The translations under genes and the position numbers were made by a program. Positions 47,306 to 58,400 of a DNA stretch of 64,000 nucleotides are shown piece by piece. This DNA is from Carposina sasakii (lineage: Eukaryota; Arthropoda; Insecta; Lepidoptera; Carposinidae): positions 11,470,001-11,534,000 of the forward strand of contig CP053155.1 in NCBI GenBank assembly GCA_014607495.2, written 5' to 3'. A model generated the notes under the pieces. It was not told the origin of the DNA. It ran no database searches and saw only the letters and a program-made list of their open reading frames with translations. Positions within the stretch are counted from its first letter, which is position 1, and each line of letters begins with the position of its first letter.

Positions 47306-50300
47306 ATGGTGAAATTCTGGTGGATGTTTATATTTTTTGCGAAAATGGCATCGGCTAGTGACAATGCTCTACCTAACACCGAGGCAGGAAAAGGTATGTG
47401 TGTTCGTGATCCTCGCTGCTGCAAGTTAAAGCTGTTTTAAGTATAATTTTAGGGCATAGAGGAATAACATTTATTTATTTAGTCCAGGGTATGCTGCATA
47501 TTTATAACTGGGTGGTAAAGCTATGACTTACAAGGCTATAGCTTCACAAGAAGCCACCACTAAACTTGGAAGTTGTAGGTATTTATGTAGAGTAGGTACT
47601 TACCTAGAATTAGATTTTACTAGTGGTATGTTTCTAAGATTAGATCATAATATACCTACTATACTAACGACAAAATTCGAAACAGCAGAAAGTAAAAGCA
47701 TTTTATTCCATAAGTAAATAAAGTAATGGTAAGCTATTCTTTTGGTAATTTGTGTGTCTAATTTAAAAAACTCCCACGCTTTCGCTCTTCATATTATACG
47801 AGTAAGTAGGTACAATGTTTATGTTATTGATACATAGGTAGGTACTGCTTAAGTACTAACATAATAATTATCTCCTAGCTAAGAACTACCTACCATTCTC
47901 CAAGCGAAACAAAGATCTTTCTCTGAATTTTATTGCCCTTAGGCAGCAAAATAATATAGCGGGAAGGGAACAGATTGGATGTATGTGTCTCTCAAGATCG
48001 GTTAATAAAATTGGAACGAAATTACTCTATCAGGATATTCGAGCCCGATGATCCCTGAAGTGAAATAGGGGAAATCTTAAGATATAATACTTAACTATTA
48101 TTATCGAAGTAGGTAATACAATTTAAAACAATTACCTACAAAACTTACGTTGTTGATTAAATCTTTACCGGTTCTTAGGGCTCATAGAAATTTAACGCTT
48201 CTGCACACGAGACAATAGAAGTGAAAGAAGTTGTGTACTCGTAGATCGACAGGGAAAATAATCGCAATACAACTTTCCGCTTAGATTAATGATAGGTCTT
48301 CGCTCCGCTCTGAGCGAAGCGGAGCGAATCATTATTCTAAGACTTTCCGTTTAGCTGCGCACCTCACATACACTACACTGGGCACATATTGTAGGAAATT
48401 TTACACGTAAGAGATACATGTACCTAAAGGTGAGGATCTAGGAAGGAGGGAGAGCTAGAGCCCTCTACCTAACTACTATTACCTAATTCAAGCTAATCAA
48501 AAGTCCTAGATTCACTAACTACCTACCTATACAATTAAAATCTAGACTTAATATCTGAGAATCAACGCACAGCCTACATACACCGCTGATCTAGAGACGC
48601 GAAACTTGGTGTGTTCTTAGTAGGACGTAAGCATCTGCTAAGAAATTTTTAGAAACTCCTATGGGAACGAAAATACACGGGATTTATAAAGAAGGTTAGT
48701 TACGTACTTTATATGTAACACTGTAGGAAACTTTCTCTGACCAAATCGAGGAAATTTTAACGAAGGTCAAGAGTACAAACTGACTGACGAACGTGCGTGA
48801 TCATGAAAGTCGATGAAGCGAAAGAAGTGTGTCAGAACCGTAGCAAATGGAGGTCTGTGATCCGGGTCTAAGTAGTCTATGACCTCGGGCTGCTCACCAC
48901 TTGGGAAAAAGGCATGATTTTACGTATGTAGATATATTGGAAAGTTAGGAAACTGAAGGACGCGACGCGACCGATGTACAAAACAAAAATAAGGACCCAG
49001 AATAATCCTCCAGCCAAGCATGATTGAAGCCATATAAGTATCCATACTCTTCTTCAATTCCAGAGTCCCGCCTTCCTTCCTTTATTTGAAATGAAGCGGT
49101 TTGACGGAAGACCAGCACCAGGAGTGGGACCCGGCGGTTTGCCTGCCTTGACGACGATACCTATTGCTGGAGAGAGATGCGCCTCCCGGTTAGAGTCGGC
49201 TTTGGACCAGCTCAAACGACGGAAACGAACGCAGCCTAAGAATTTGGACACTCCATTGGTAAGATAATCTACATTGGGTACACTGTTGAATTAATCTACT
49301 CGTATCTACCTATATTTACAGTAAAGATTTCGGTCCGCATGAACTACATTTAAGAAGCTATTCAAACACAAAAACTTTTTTTAGGTAAGTATCTATTTAA
49401 TAGGTTCTTTAAGTCTTGAAAGAAAATGCGAAAAAGATTTTGTGTGAAAGGACTCTGTTTTTACCCGACTGCGCGACGCAAAGGAGTGGTATTGTGTTTA
49501 ACAGCCTATGTATGTATGTATGTATGTTCCTTTGAAGCCAGTGAAGTTTGAAGCACTACACAGACCAAACGCCTCGGCCGATTTTTATGATTCATACGTC
49601 AATCGATTCCTCTTAATCCGGCGAGTATCACTAAAGACATGACGTTAATGAAAATTCAATATGGCGGCTACTGGACGCATGAAAAAAATTTAAGTCGAAC
49701 AAACTATATCGAGTAGGGTATCGTTGAATAGGTATTAGGATCTACAGGCTGTAAAAGAGGGGGTATGTTAAGCGAAAAGCTATGTAAATAGCCCACTATA
49801 GAGAACCTATTTCCAAAATTTGAGACTCAGAATCGTATGTTTATTTTTCAAGATTGTATGAACATTCCTGAGTTGTTTAGGAATTCTCCATACTATCTGG
49901 AAAAATAAACATGTGATTTCAAGTTTGAAACTTTGTGGATAGGTTCCTTTTAGTGGGCTATTTACATAGCTTTTCACTTAACATACCCTTTTGTTACATC
50001 CTGTATATCGATTTAAAGTTGCGTAAGAACCATTCTCACAATAAGTTTATAGACAGCAGCAAGACGAAAACTTCTTGCTTGTTTCTTGAAGCGTACCTAT
50101 TAGTCTAGCTACTAATAACAAAACTTATAACAAAAAAGTATAAAATAAAAAAACATAATTTAAAAAATCCAAAAACCTGACTGCTTAAAAAAGAACCAAA
50201 CTATGTACATAATAAAAATAACTGAAAAGAAAAAAACAAGCACTTAGATGTCCGGTGGTCTATAATAGAATTCTAGGTATTATTTCTAATGATATAACAC

Positions 50301-51631
50301 TAACTAAGTTCCCGATCCATTATCCTACAGAAAGTTTTTCAGTTTTTTTTTATCATGTACCTATACATAGTTGGTTCTATTTAAGCAGTCTGGCTGTTCA
50401 GTTGTTATGAATGTTACTAGGTATTGAAGAAAATATAGAACCCAAAAAATATTTTCGTTTGTGCACGCTAATCTCAAAAACTGCTAACTAGTAAGTCCCT
50501 CTTAACATATAGGCTACTTTTGACGCCCGCGACTCGGACGGAGTCCGTGTGGAAAATATTTTATTTTCTTCAATACCTACAGAAACCGGTGCTTGTTTTT
50601 TTTTTCAGTTTTTTTTTATTATGTACCTATACATAGTTTGGTTCTCTTTTAAGCAGTCGGGTTTTTGGATTTTTTAATTGCTTTATCTTGTGGCATGATA
50701 AAGTACGTAAATATAATATAATAAAAGAAAAAAAGAAATAAATAATGTATTATTGTTCCAGCCTGAAGCCATAGACCTGAACGGGTACAGCATGTACCAA
50801 AAAATGCGGTCAGCCAACGTGGACATGTACGTAACTAGGATGCGAGTGCGACTCCCGCATAACAGCAACTGGGTTCGAGTACAAAAATGCTACTTCGACC
50901 CCAGGAACGTATCTCTCGACACCATGCTGCTCTTCCATGATCTGACTATAAGCGGCAACGTCGACTTATACGACGCCAACGAGCTCGACAGAGGGATTCC
51001 TCCAAGTCGAAGATCTAGACGAAACTACGCTGATGGTAGACCATACAATGGTCCATATCCTGAAGAGCCATACAAACCACGAGGAACACACGGATGCAAC
51101 ATGATCCTAAGACTTAGAAAGGCTGGCATAGGATTCCACACGCGACCATTAACGCAACAACCGGGAAAATTCAACGTGAAAACCGACTCAGAGTTTGTGG
51201 AGCCAGGTTTTATTAGCGTCTACGCTTACGGCTGCGAGAAATACATAAACCGGAACTCGGTGAGAAACAAGGACAATCTACCACTTAGACGACGCAAGCG
51301 CCATCTAGAAAGGGCGAAGAGATCAGACGAATTCACTTTTGATCCTCGTTTAGAATTACCCTCATACGAAGGGGTAGAAAACAGAGCAGGGGGTGATAGT
51401 AACTGGGACGTGGTCTATGAACCGAGGAGTAACAGAGTCAACTATGAGAGGAGCAAGCTCTTTAGACCAGAAGACGACTTGGATGATGTTGAGGACATCT
51501 CCCGCGAAATGGAAGATATATTCACGAAGGGGATTCGCACACTACTTACGACGTATATGAAGAAAGAATTACAACCGGCTATCAAAGATACACTAATGAG
51601 GAATATGGGTTACGTGATTTCTTATGGATAA
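47306..51631 (+). CDS. Secreted protein with polybasic sites, possibly JHBP/Grp7-allergen-like lipid-binding fold (one exon unresolved)
   Basis: Supported coding exons: 47306-47393 (ATG; hydrophobic signal-peptide-like start MVKFWWMFIFFAKMASASD), 49064-49258, and 50762-51631 (stop TAA). The last two join in phase 0 and share one frame. Exon 47306-47393 ends in phase 1, which does not match the phase-0 start at 49064. Either a short exon of 3n+2 bases lies in 47394-49063, or the first exon belongs elsewhere. Residues after the signal include a Cys-containing helix followed by KRRKR. A long domain follows with Cys in KCYFDP, GCNMIL and YGCEKY, then a central RRRKRHLERAKR segment, and a terminal amphipathic helix ending NMGYVISYG. 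The LTISGNVDLYD stretch and the C-terminal helix resemble juvenile-hormone-binding/takeout or Grp7-allergen type lipid binders, but this is a guess. AATAAA at 51825-51830 fits as the polyadenylation signal. An Inr-like CAGTC near 47268 may mark the start of transcription. Confidence 0.7.
49745..50006. mobile_element. CAGGCTGTAAA foldback MITE
   Basis: Same family as 10018-10277; arms meet near 49875. Lies in the last intron of the secreted-protein gene. Confidence 0.65.
50155..50660. repeat. Cluster of three copies of one repeat in both orientations
   Basis: CCGACTGCTTAAAAAAGAACC-type sequence near 50175 reappears inverted near 50370 and 50640. A related + copy is at about 11750-11870. A fragment of the GACTCCGTCCGCG family lies between (~50520-50555). 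Confidence 0.5.
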
Positions 51632-52758
51632 AGCCATGGAGCGTGTTTCAGGATTAACCCAAAATTTTAAATACGTACTATCCTTATATCTATACATATC
51701 AATAAGAATGAGGTGACAAATCTAGAAAATTACCAAAGCACTGGCACATTAAAGAACTGCAAAGTGGAATTCTACGCGAAGCCATATCGCCGTTTATAAT
51801 TAGTAGTGACCTTAGGTATAGGCAAATAAAAATGGCAATATGTCATGTATAGCCATATAGCAATACTATCCAGTTCTGACCAAACAACTTTGTGGTTTTG
51901 GGTCAATTTTGAAACTGCTTGAATTTATGGTGAATTATAATATCAGAATTTTCATGATTTTTCATGTTTTCTATACAGTATAACAAGGTATCTAAGTTAA
52001 ATACATAAAGTAGGCTAATTAGTATTATGACCCTTGGTGCTCTGCCTACCCGTAAGGGATACTGGCATGATTATATGTATGTATGTATGACATTATAATT
52101 CACTTTGTATAAAACTAAAATTTATTGAACAAATTATAACTTGAAGTAACCCAGTATAGACTGTCATTTTTCTAACATAGATAAACTAATATTAGTACAT
52201 AATTTTTAATTTTTAAATTTCGCTACTGTAAATATTTTGGCTAAATTTAAAAAAATGTATTCCCTGGATATCCATGATAATCTAACCTTTATCTTAGGTA
52301 AATAATGTAAAACCAGTTATGTACATTAAAATAAATATAATTAAATAAAATTGTCCTTAGTATCTACAATATTCACTACAAATTAAATATCACATGTGGG
52401 CAAGTAGATTCGAGCTAATACTCTGTTCTATCTATACAAAAAAATTAACTAGTTTAACAATAAAATAACAAAAAATAAAACCCAAACATAAAATAACCCA
52501 AGCAATGACACATAAAATAATTATCCATGGAAAATTTACCCTCTAAGACTAATCTATTCATGTATGCTGACTTTTTCATTAGGAAGTGTAAAATAATGAC
52601 TTGATGCCTCTAATACCTCTAATTAATCTAAAAATAAATACAACTTTTCGTATTTAAAAATTGGTAATTGCTGTGATGTTATTTATATTCCTCAGTAATA
52701 GGCATATTTTACCAAAATTTATGTGATGATAACAATTAATTTTTTAAACAGGATTCCT
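51632..52758. other. 3' flanks of two convergent genes
   Basis: AATAAA at 51825-51830 for the + gene. A fragment of the 21580-type repeat is at 52029-52090. The remainder is AT-rich and non-coding. Confidence 0.5.
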
Positions 52759-53715
52759 TTAACTTTTTCCCAATAACATATGTTTTATTTCATCATAAAC
52801 TGTAAAATGGAGGGCTGTGACTAGAACAGCTTTGAGCATACTTGGCCAATAACCTTTATATAGAGCTAGGTACCCTTCCATAGATATTGTCAGCTTTACA
52901 CAATGTAGTACACCATTACAATACATTTGTCTACCAAACCCTTTCCTATGTTCCTGAAATCCCTGAATTTGCAATCTCTTCTTAATTAAGTCAAAAGGGT
53001 AAATAGTAGATTTGGAAACCAGTCCAGAAATTGAGCCAGCAATAAAATTGCCCGTCAAAGAAGATTTAGCTTCTCCTTGTGACCTTTGGAAGATATCTAT
53101 TTTGTTTAACACATGGTCAGTAAGTAATTTATACACAGCAAATTGAATACCAGCATGTGGAGCTATTTGGGCCAAGGTAGGGAGGAGTCCTTTGAAAAGA
53201 ACACCAGGGCGCTCAGTCTTTACCATTGTCGAGAATGCGTGCATAAATCCTTTGTAGGCTTTGTCCGTTTTCTGTTCGGCAATAAGCCGCGTTCTCACTG
53301 TGTCGAATGGGAAAGAAGCCATTGTGGCAAAAGTCGCTGCAACTGCGCCATTAGCGAAGTTTAGCCAGTGCCTGTGATCATCGTAGAACTGCACGTCATT
53401 TTCACGGCATAAATGAGTAAGCTTCTCAAAAGTTGTGAACTGGAGTACCCCATAGGATATAGACAGAAGTTGTGCTGGTATATGACCACTCCATAGTGTG
53501 GCGATGCCTTCTTCTCGGATTATAGCGGAGACTGCTTGGAAAACGGAACTGTATTTCGACCCCTGTTTGATAGGCTCGAGTTGTAATTGAAATCTAATCT
53601 TCAGAACGTCTAGTGGCTGGGCAATGGCTCTTGTAACAGCGCCAGCAATTCCACCAGCAAATGCGATTTGTAAAATGTCTATTTTGGATTCCATATTTTG
53701 AATCATAAGCACCAT
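52759..53715 (-). CDS. Tpc1: Mitochondrial thiamine pyrophosphate carrier (SLC25A19 type), intronless
   Basis: Single-exon frame of 318 residues, the usual length for a mitochondrial carrier. It has the three ~100-residue repeats of the SLC25 family, each with the signature P-x-[DE]-x-x-[KR]-x-[KR] at the end of the odd helix: PLDVLKIR (residue ~34), PFDTVRTR (~136) and PFDLIKKR (~240). The closest recognisable subfamily is SLC25A19, which exchanges thiamine pyrophosphate for nucleotides across the mitochondrial inner membrane; Drosophila Tpc1 is the counterpart. Features such as IAQPLDVLKIRFQLQLEP, LPTLAQIAPHAGIQFAVYK and the ending YDEIKHMLLG fit. The first ATG (53715) is used here; ATG codons at M4 and M8 are alternatives and would remove only a few residues. 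It is head to head with MED10 across 0.6 kb. Confidence 0.93.
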   Translation of the reverse strand: MVLMIQNMESKIDILQIAFAGGIAGAVTRAIAQPLDVLKIRFQLQLEPIKQGSKYSSVFQAVSAIIREEGIATLWSGHIPAQLLSISYGVLQFTTFEKLTHLCRENDVQFYDDHRHWLNFANGAVAATFATMASFPFDTVRTRLIAEQKTDKAYKGFMHAFSTMVKTERPGVLFKGLLPTLAQIAPHAGIQFAVYKLLTDHVLNKIDIFQRSQGEAKSSLTGNFIAGSISGLVSKSTIYPFDLIKKRLQIQGFQEHRKGFGRQMYCNGVLHCVKLTISMEGYLALYKGYWPSMLKAVLVTALHFTVYDEIKHMLLGKS

Positions 53716-54318
53716 TTTGGAAATATAATCTTAGAATCAGAGAGAAAATGGGAGCCAAAATAACACAGAAACATTTTACTTTTTTAGGTTATTTATTTTT
53801 TGTTTACTTACATTGTCATTTGACTTTGACATATCAAGCTTTTTTGTTGCATTTTAGCGATAACGACATCATCGAAAATCGATGTTTTCTGTATTCGGTG
53901 GATTTCAAATTGACCATTTATTTCATCAACATTTATTTAATAAAATCAATCAGTATAATCAAAATCTCAAACTCCGCACCATCGCTGCAACCTCAAGCTG
54001 TTGCTGTAACCGTGATAATATAAGGTGACAGTCAAAGAGTATAATAATATCTTTGGGTATTACGCAGCGTTGCCTATGTTGCAAAGCCAAATATAATGTT
54101 CACTCTTAGAGAGTAAGTATATTCTTTGGATCACTCCAAAAATTATACTTACTCTCTAGTTCACTCCATAGCAACTCCATAGTATATATCTCACTGGGAT
54201 GTTCAGATTTTGCTAATTGATTACTATAATTCCTTTTTTAAGTAATCTTTAGTAATCACAACAACAAATCTCTGTTTTAAATTAGTTTATAAACGTTATT
54301 ATAAAACAACCAATTATT
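53716..54318. promoter_or_regulatory. Bidirectional promoter region, Tpc1 / MED10
   Basis: The divergent ATGs are 603 bp apart. No TATA box stands out. CTCTCTAGTTCACTCC-like repeats near 54100-54180 (AGAGAGTAAGTATA and its complement) form an imperfect inverted repeat in the MED10-proximal half. Confidence 0.5.
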
Positions 54319-55434
54319 ATGTCTTCACCACTTGAAAACTTGGAAACGCAACTAGAAATGTTCATTGAAAATGTCAGGCAAATTCGAATAATCGTCAGTG
54401 ATTTTCAACCACAGGGACAGAGTGTCTTGAATCAAAAAATGTAAGTACTCGCAAGTTCGATTAACATAAACCTGCCCACAACCTGGGACACCATACTGCT
54501 CACCCACCACCCTATTTTATCTGACTCACCCAAACTGAAACTACATTGTAAATTATTTTAGTCCTATCCTAGGTACCTACTGCATCTTACATATTTTTAT
54601 TGAACGTTAATTCTCCCTTTTTCCTATTTTTCAGACAATCTTTAGTCACAGGCCTGCAGGAAGTAGATAAGTTGAAATCTCAAGTACAAGATATACATGT
54701 ACCAACTGAGGTGTTTGAGTAAGTAATTTTGACTGTAGAGCTAAGACCTCTAAATAACTGTACACAAAACCACATAAAATAGTATTTTGTGTAAAATTTG
54801 AAAAAGATTTCATTTAAATAGTGTACATTTTTAGTTAATGGTGTTAAAACCTAAGCCTAAAATACTCCTATGGGCAATTTCGAACTATCTGGATTCCTTA
54901 ATCTCAATTGTGTAAAAAAGTGTCAATTAGATTACAACATTACCTATTTATAACTAGTGGACACCGTCTTGTCGTCCTTGTGGACTGCAGAAAAAAAACA
55001 AAATGTTAAAAATAACCGGGATAAAAATATTTACCTGAGATTAAAATTAGCCTATGTGTTAGTCCAGGGTGTCAGCTAACTCCATACCAAATTTTATTAA
55101 AATCACTCCAGCTGTTTTTATGTGAATGAGTACAAACATCCATCCATCCATACTTACAAACTTTAGTGCTTATGATATTAGTAGGATTGACCCAGACTTG
55201 AGACTATTTTGTGTTCATGCTATTTATATGAATTTATTTTACAGTTACATTGACCAGGGACGTAATCCACAGCTTTACACTAAGGACTGCATCGACAAAG
55301 CCTTGGCTAAGAATGAAGAGGTTAAAGGTAAAATTGACTCGTACAAAAGATTCAAAAGTCATCTACTTGGAGAGCTGTCCAAAACGTTCCCAACTGAAAT
55401 TGCGAAATACAAAGCAATTAGGGGTGGCGAATAG
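54319..55434 (+). CDS. MED10: Mediator complex subunit 10
   Basis: Three coding exons, 54319-54440, 54635-54718 and 55245-55434 (TAG), joining in frame to a 131-residue protein, close to the ~135 residues usual for MED10. MED10 (yeast Nut2) is a middle-module subunit of Mediator, which links activators to RNA polymerase II in the nucleus. Diagnostic stretches are IVSDFQPQGQSVLNQK in exon 1, GLQEVDKLKSQVQDI in exon 2 and DYIDQGRNPQLYTKD crossing into exon 3. The last exon ends in the helical KYKAIRGGE tail. Both introns split codons (AT|A and GA|T), and only the spliced frame restores the conserved motifs. AATAAA at 55542-55547 lies ~110 nt past the stop. The second intron contains a copy of the GACTCCGTCCGCG-type repeat (about 54952-55185), the only transposon-like insert in this gene. 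Confidence 0.95.
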
Positions 55435-58400
55435 ACTTAGAATATAATAATAGCTTTTACATAATAATAATGTATAAGTAAGTGTAATTTTATTATAATA
55501 AGTAAATCTAAATACCTACGTAATTTAAATTAGCTTTTGGAAATAAATTTAATTATGTCAATTTTTCATTTTTAAATTTCCTTAGGTAATTCAGCCTCAA
55601 ATTAATTATACTACATAAGTAAGTTCAAAGGTATTTTCGAATTTTCCTTTGATGGAAGAATGGTATTATCATGGTACTTTTGAGAGTAACTTAATTGTCC
55701 CACCCCTTATTTTCTTTCCTCTATGCATCCAATGGAATCAACATAAACTATACAGCTCAAAAGTTTCAGTAAATTCACAGCTCCACCTACCACCAGTAGG
55801 TCAATTCAACTTATATATTAAACTGTTTTGGCTGAAATTTATTGTAACTGAGGAGTTTTAAAAATATGGCACAATGGTCATTTTGCCATGCCCTTTAATT
55901 AAGTTTGCAAGTGTATAGAATAGAATAATCTTTATTATATATAATTTTTTACATATTATGTTTATATTAAGGGTTTAGTAAGCTTTCGGCTTAGGGCCGT
56001 CGTTACTATCTTAAATAATATAAAAGTATGCTAGTTTGCTGGGGTGAACACCATAGCATATTAAATATAAACCAACTTAAACTACAGAAGAGGGATCCGA
56101 CGTGCTATCGTCGGTCTTTTCGATACTGGTTTTACTCTTACATTGCGTGCAATGCGAGGTATTACCCCCATTCTTTGAGTAACCTTCATAAGATTGAATT
56201 GACCGTGTTTGTAGTTCGTTTCACCTGGAGCATCTAACCAGCTACAACCTATGTAACTAAAACTTTGGTAAAAATTGGTACAGAAAATATTATACTCGTG
56301 AGCTTGTCGCCCCGCTCCGTGCGCACCGCACTATGTATGGTTTTTGAAGGTATTTCCCTGCTCTGTAATTTACCTAATGGCATCCCTACCCATATGGGTG
56401 CAAAGTTCTCAACAATAGAAATTAGATGAGCAAGATGTTGCGAAAGATAGCATCTAATTTATCCTTTAGATAGGCTATTTATATTTTAGATAGGCTATTT
56501 ATCCTTAAGATAGGCTATTTGACCATTGGAAAAATCTACCCTGTCATAAATACACACCAGAATTACATAAATTAAAGGAGTAATTTAATTAAAAAATATC
56601 GGTTTGGAAATAATGAAAACGGAACCCTAATTTTAGTGAATACTAAAGGCATGAAACTTTGCTACTCGATAACAGATGGCAGGACGGAATATTATGATTT
56701 GTTATGATTTTTTATTCTTTCTTTTAAAGCCAAAGATTAAATAAATAGAAATGCGTTACTCGTTTTATTTCAAAGTCGAAATAATCCGAAAGAACGACTT
56801 TTAGGTTTTTTATTAGGCACATTTTTGTGTTTTACTATCATCCTGAAGAGTCTGCTACTCAATAGTACATAGTAGTTAAAAAAAGAAAAACGTTACTTAT
56901 ATCTTAAAAAACGAGTGTGCTAATGTAGGAAACATCACTTTCTTAGAAATTTAAATTTCTATCTTAAAGAAACGTGGTATAGGGGACACGGAAACATGAG
57001 TCAAGTAAGGAGTTACATCCATGAATAATAACATGTAACTTGTTGTGTGCTGAACAATTAGGCAAGTGTGTTTGCAAATAGGTAAGTGTCAAGTCTTTTA
57101 GAATTTAATCTATGATACCAGGCAAACAGAGGTAATTTTGACCTACATCCTCGGGTCATTCACATTATCAGCTGTTTTAAGGCGAAGTTGCGTATGATTT
57201 TTTACAAAACTGTTTTTACCCCTAGCTCCTAAGAAAATTATTCTACAAAGCTAAGACTTCCGTGAAAGCTTAGTAAGTACCTACTCTATCGACTGGTTCT
57301 CGCTTAAAATACCCTTTCTATTAAACCCTGTTTGCTGGGAGAACGTAAAAGGAGATACAATAGTTACCAATGATGGATCTCTTGTTTTGTTAATTTAGGA
57401 TAGGTAATTTGAGATTATTATTAATTACCGCGTGGTGCCGGCAGAGTAGAATTCGTACCACCCCATGTCTGCCCGTGGGTATCGTACGAGGCGATTAAGG
57501 ATTTCCGGGCGGTGGGCAGCAACCAACCCGCCTGCCCAGCGTGGTGATATACAGGATATAACAGAAAGGGTATTTTAAGCGAAATGCTACGAAGATAGCG
57601 CACTATAGGGAATACGTCTACGAAATTTCAGACTGAAAAACGAATATTTAATTTTCCATACAAAAGAAAAACTTTATTTTAAATTATGGAAATCATCTGC
57701 CCCTTAAATAATATTCTGAAATACATCCTTAAACTACTACCAGCCTGGTACATACATCTGCTAAGTCAAACCAATGCGCAAGCGAGCGCGGCAAACTTCT
57801 GATCGCCTGGTACATCTAGTACGTAAGTTTAGTTTCGGCCGCCCGCGCTTTGTCGCGCGAACCGACAGCGCACGGCAGTCTTTGAAGCGTTCATTTTTAA
57901 TTGGAAGAGGTATTTAACAAAATTAAAAATAATGTATGAATTCACCTACCTTTTACCACAATTCCTAGACAACAATGTACGTAATACACTGCACTGCAAT
58001 CCAGTTTATTCATTCCAGTTTTCCACCTACACACTACACACAAAGTCGCCGTCGTTTCGTAATCGTAATAAACTTCTCAAAGTATTTCCTACATCAAAAC
58101 ACTGCAAGTGTTTACAAAGCTGCCTTCTAGCTATCTTCATGAAGAGTAGGTACGCCAAACCAAATTATGGTTGACGACGACGCCCCGTGTGTTCGTTCGA
58201 AGCATTTCGTTTCTCGTTACCTCCGTCACGGAGGCTCCGTGGTTGTCAGTTTATTACACAGTGTCCTTCTGGATGTGAAACGAGCCCCTAAACTCTTTGA
58301 TGTGTTTCACGATAAAGTACCTAGTTACCGGTAGGTATAACTATTGCTCATCATGACAGCAGCATTCCAGCTGCACAACGCACGTTACTATTGTGTTATT

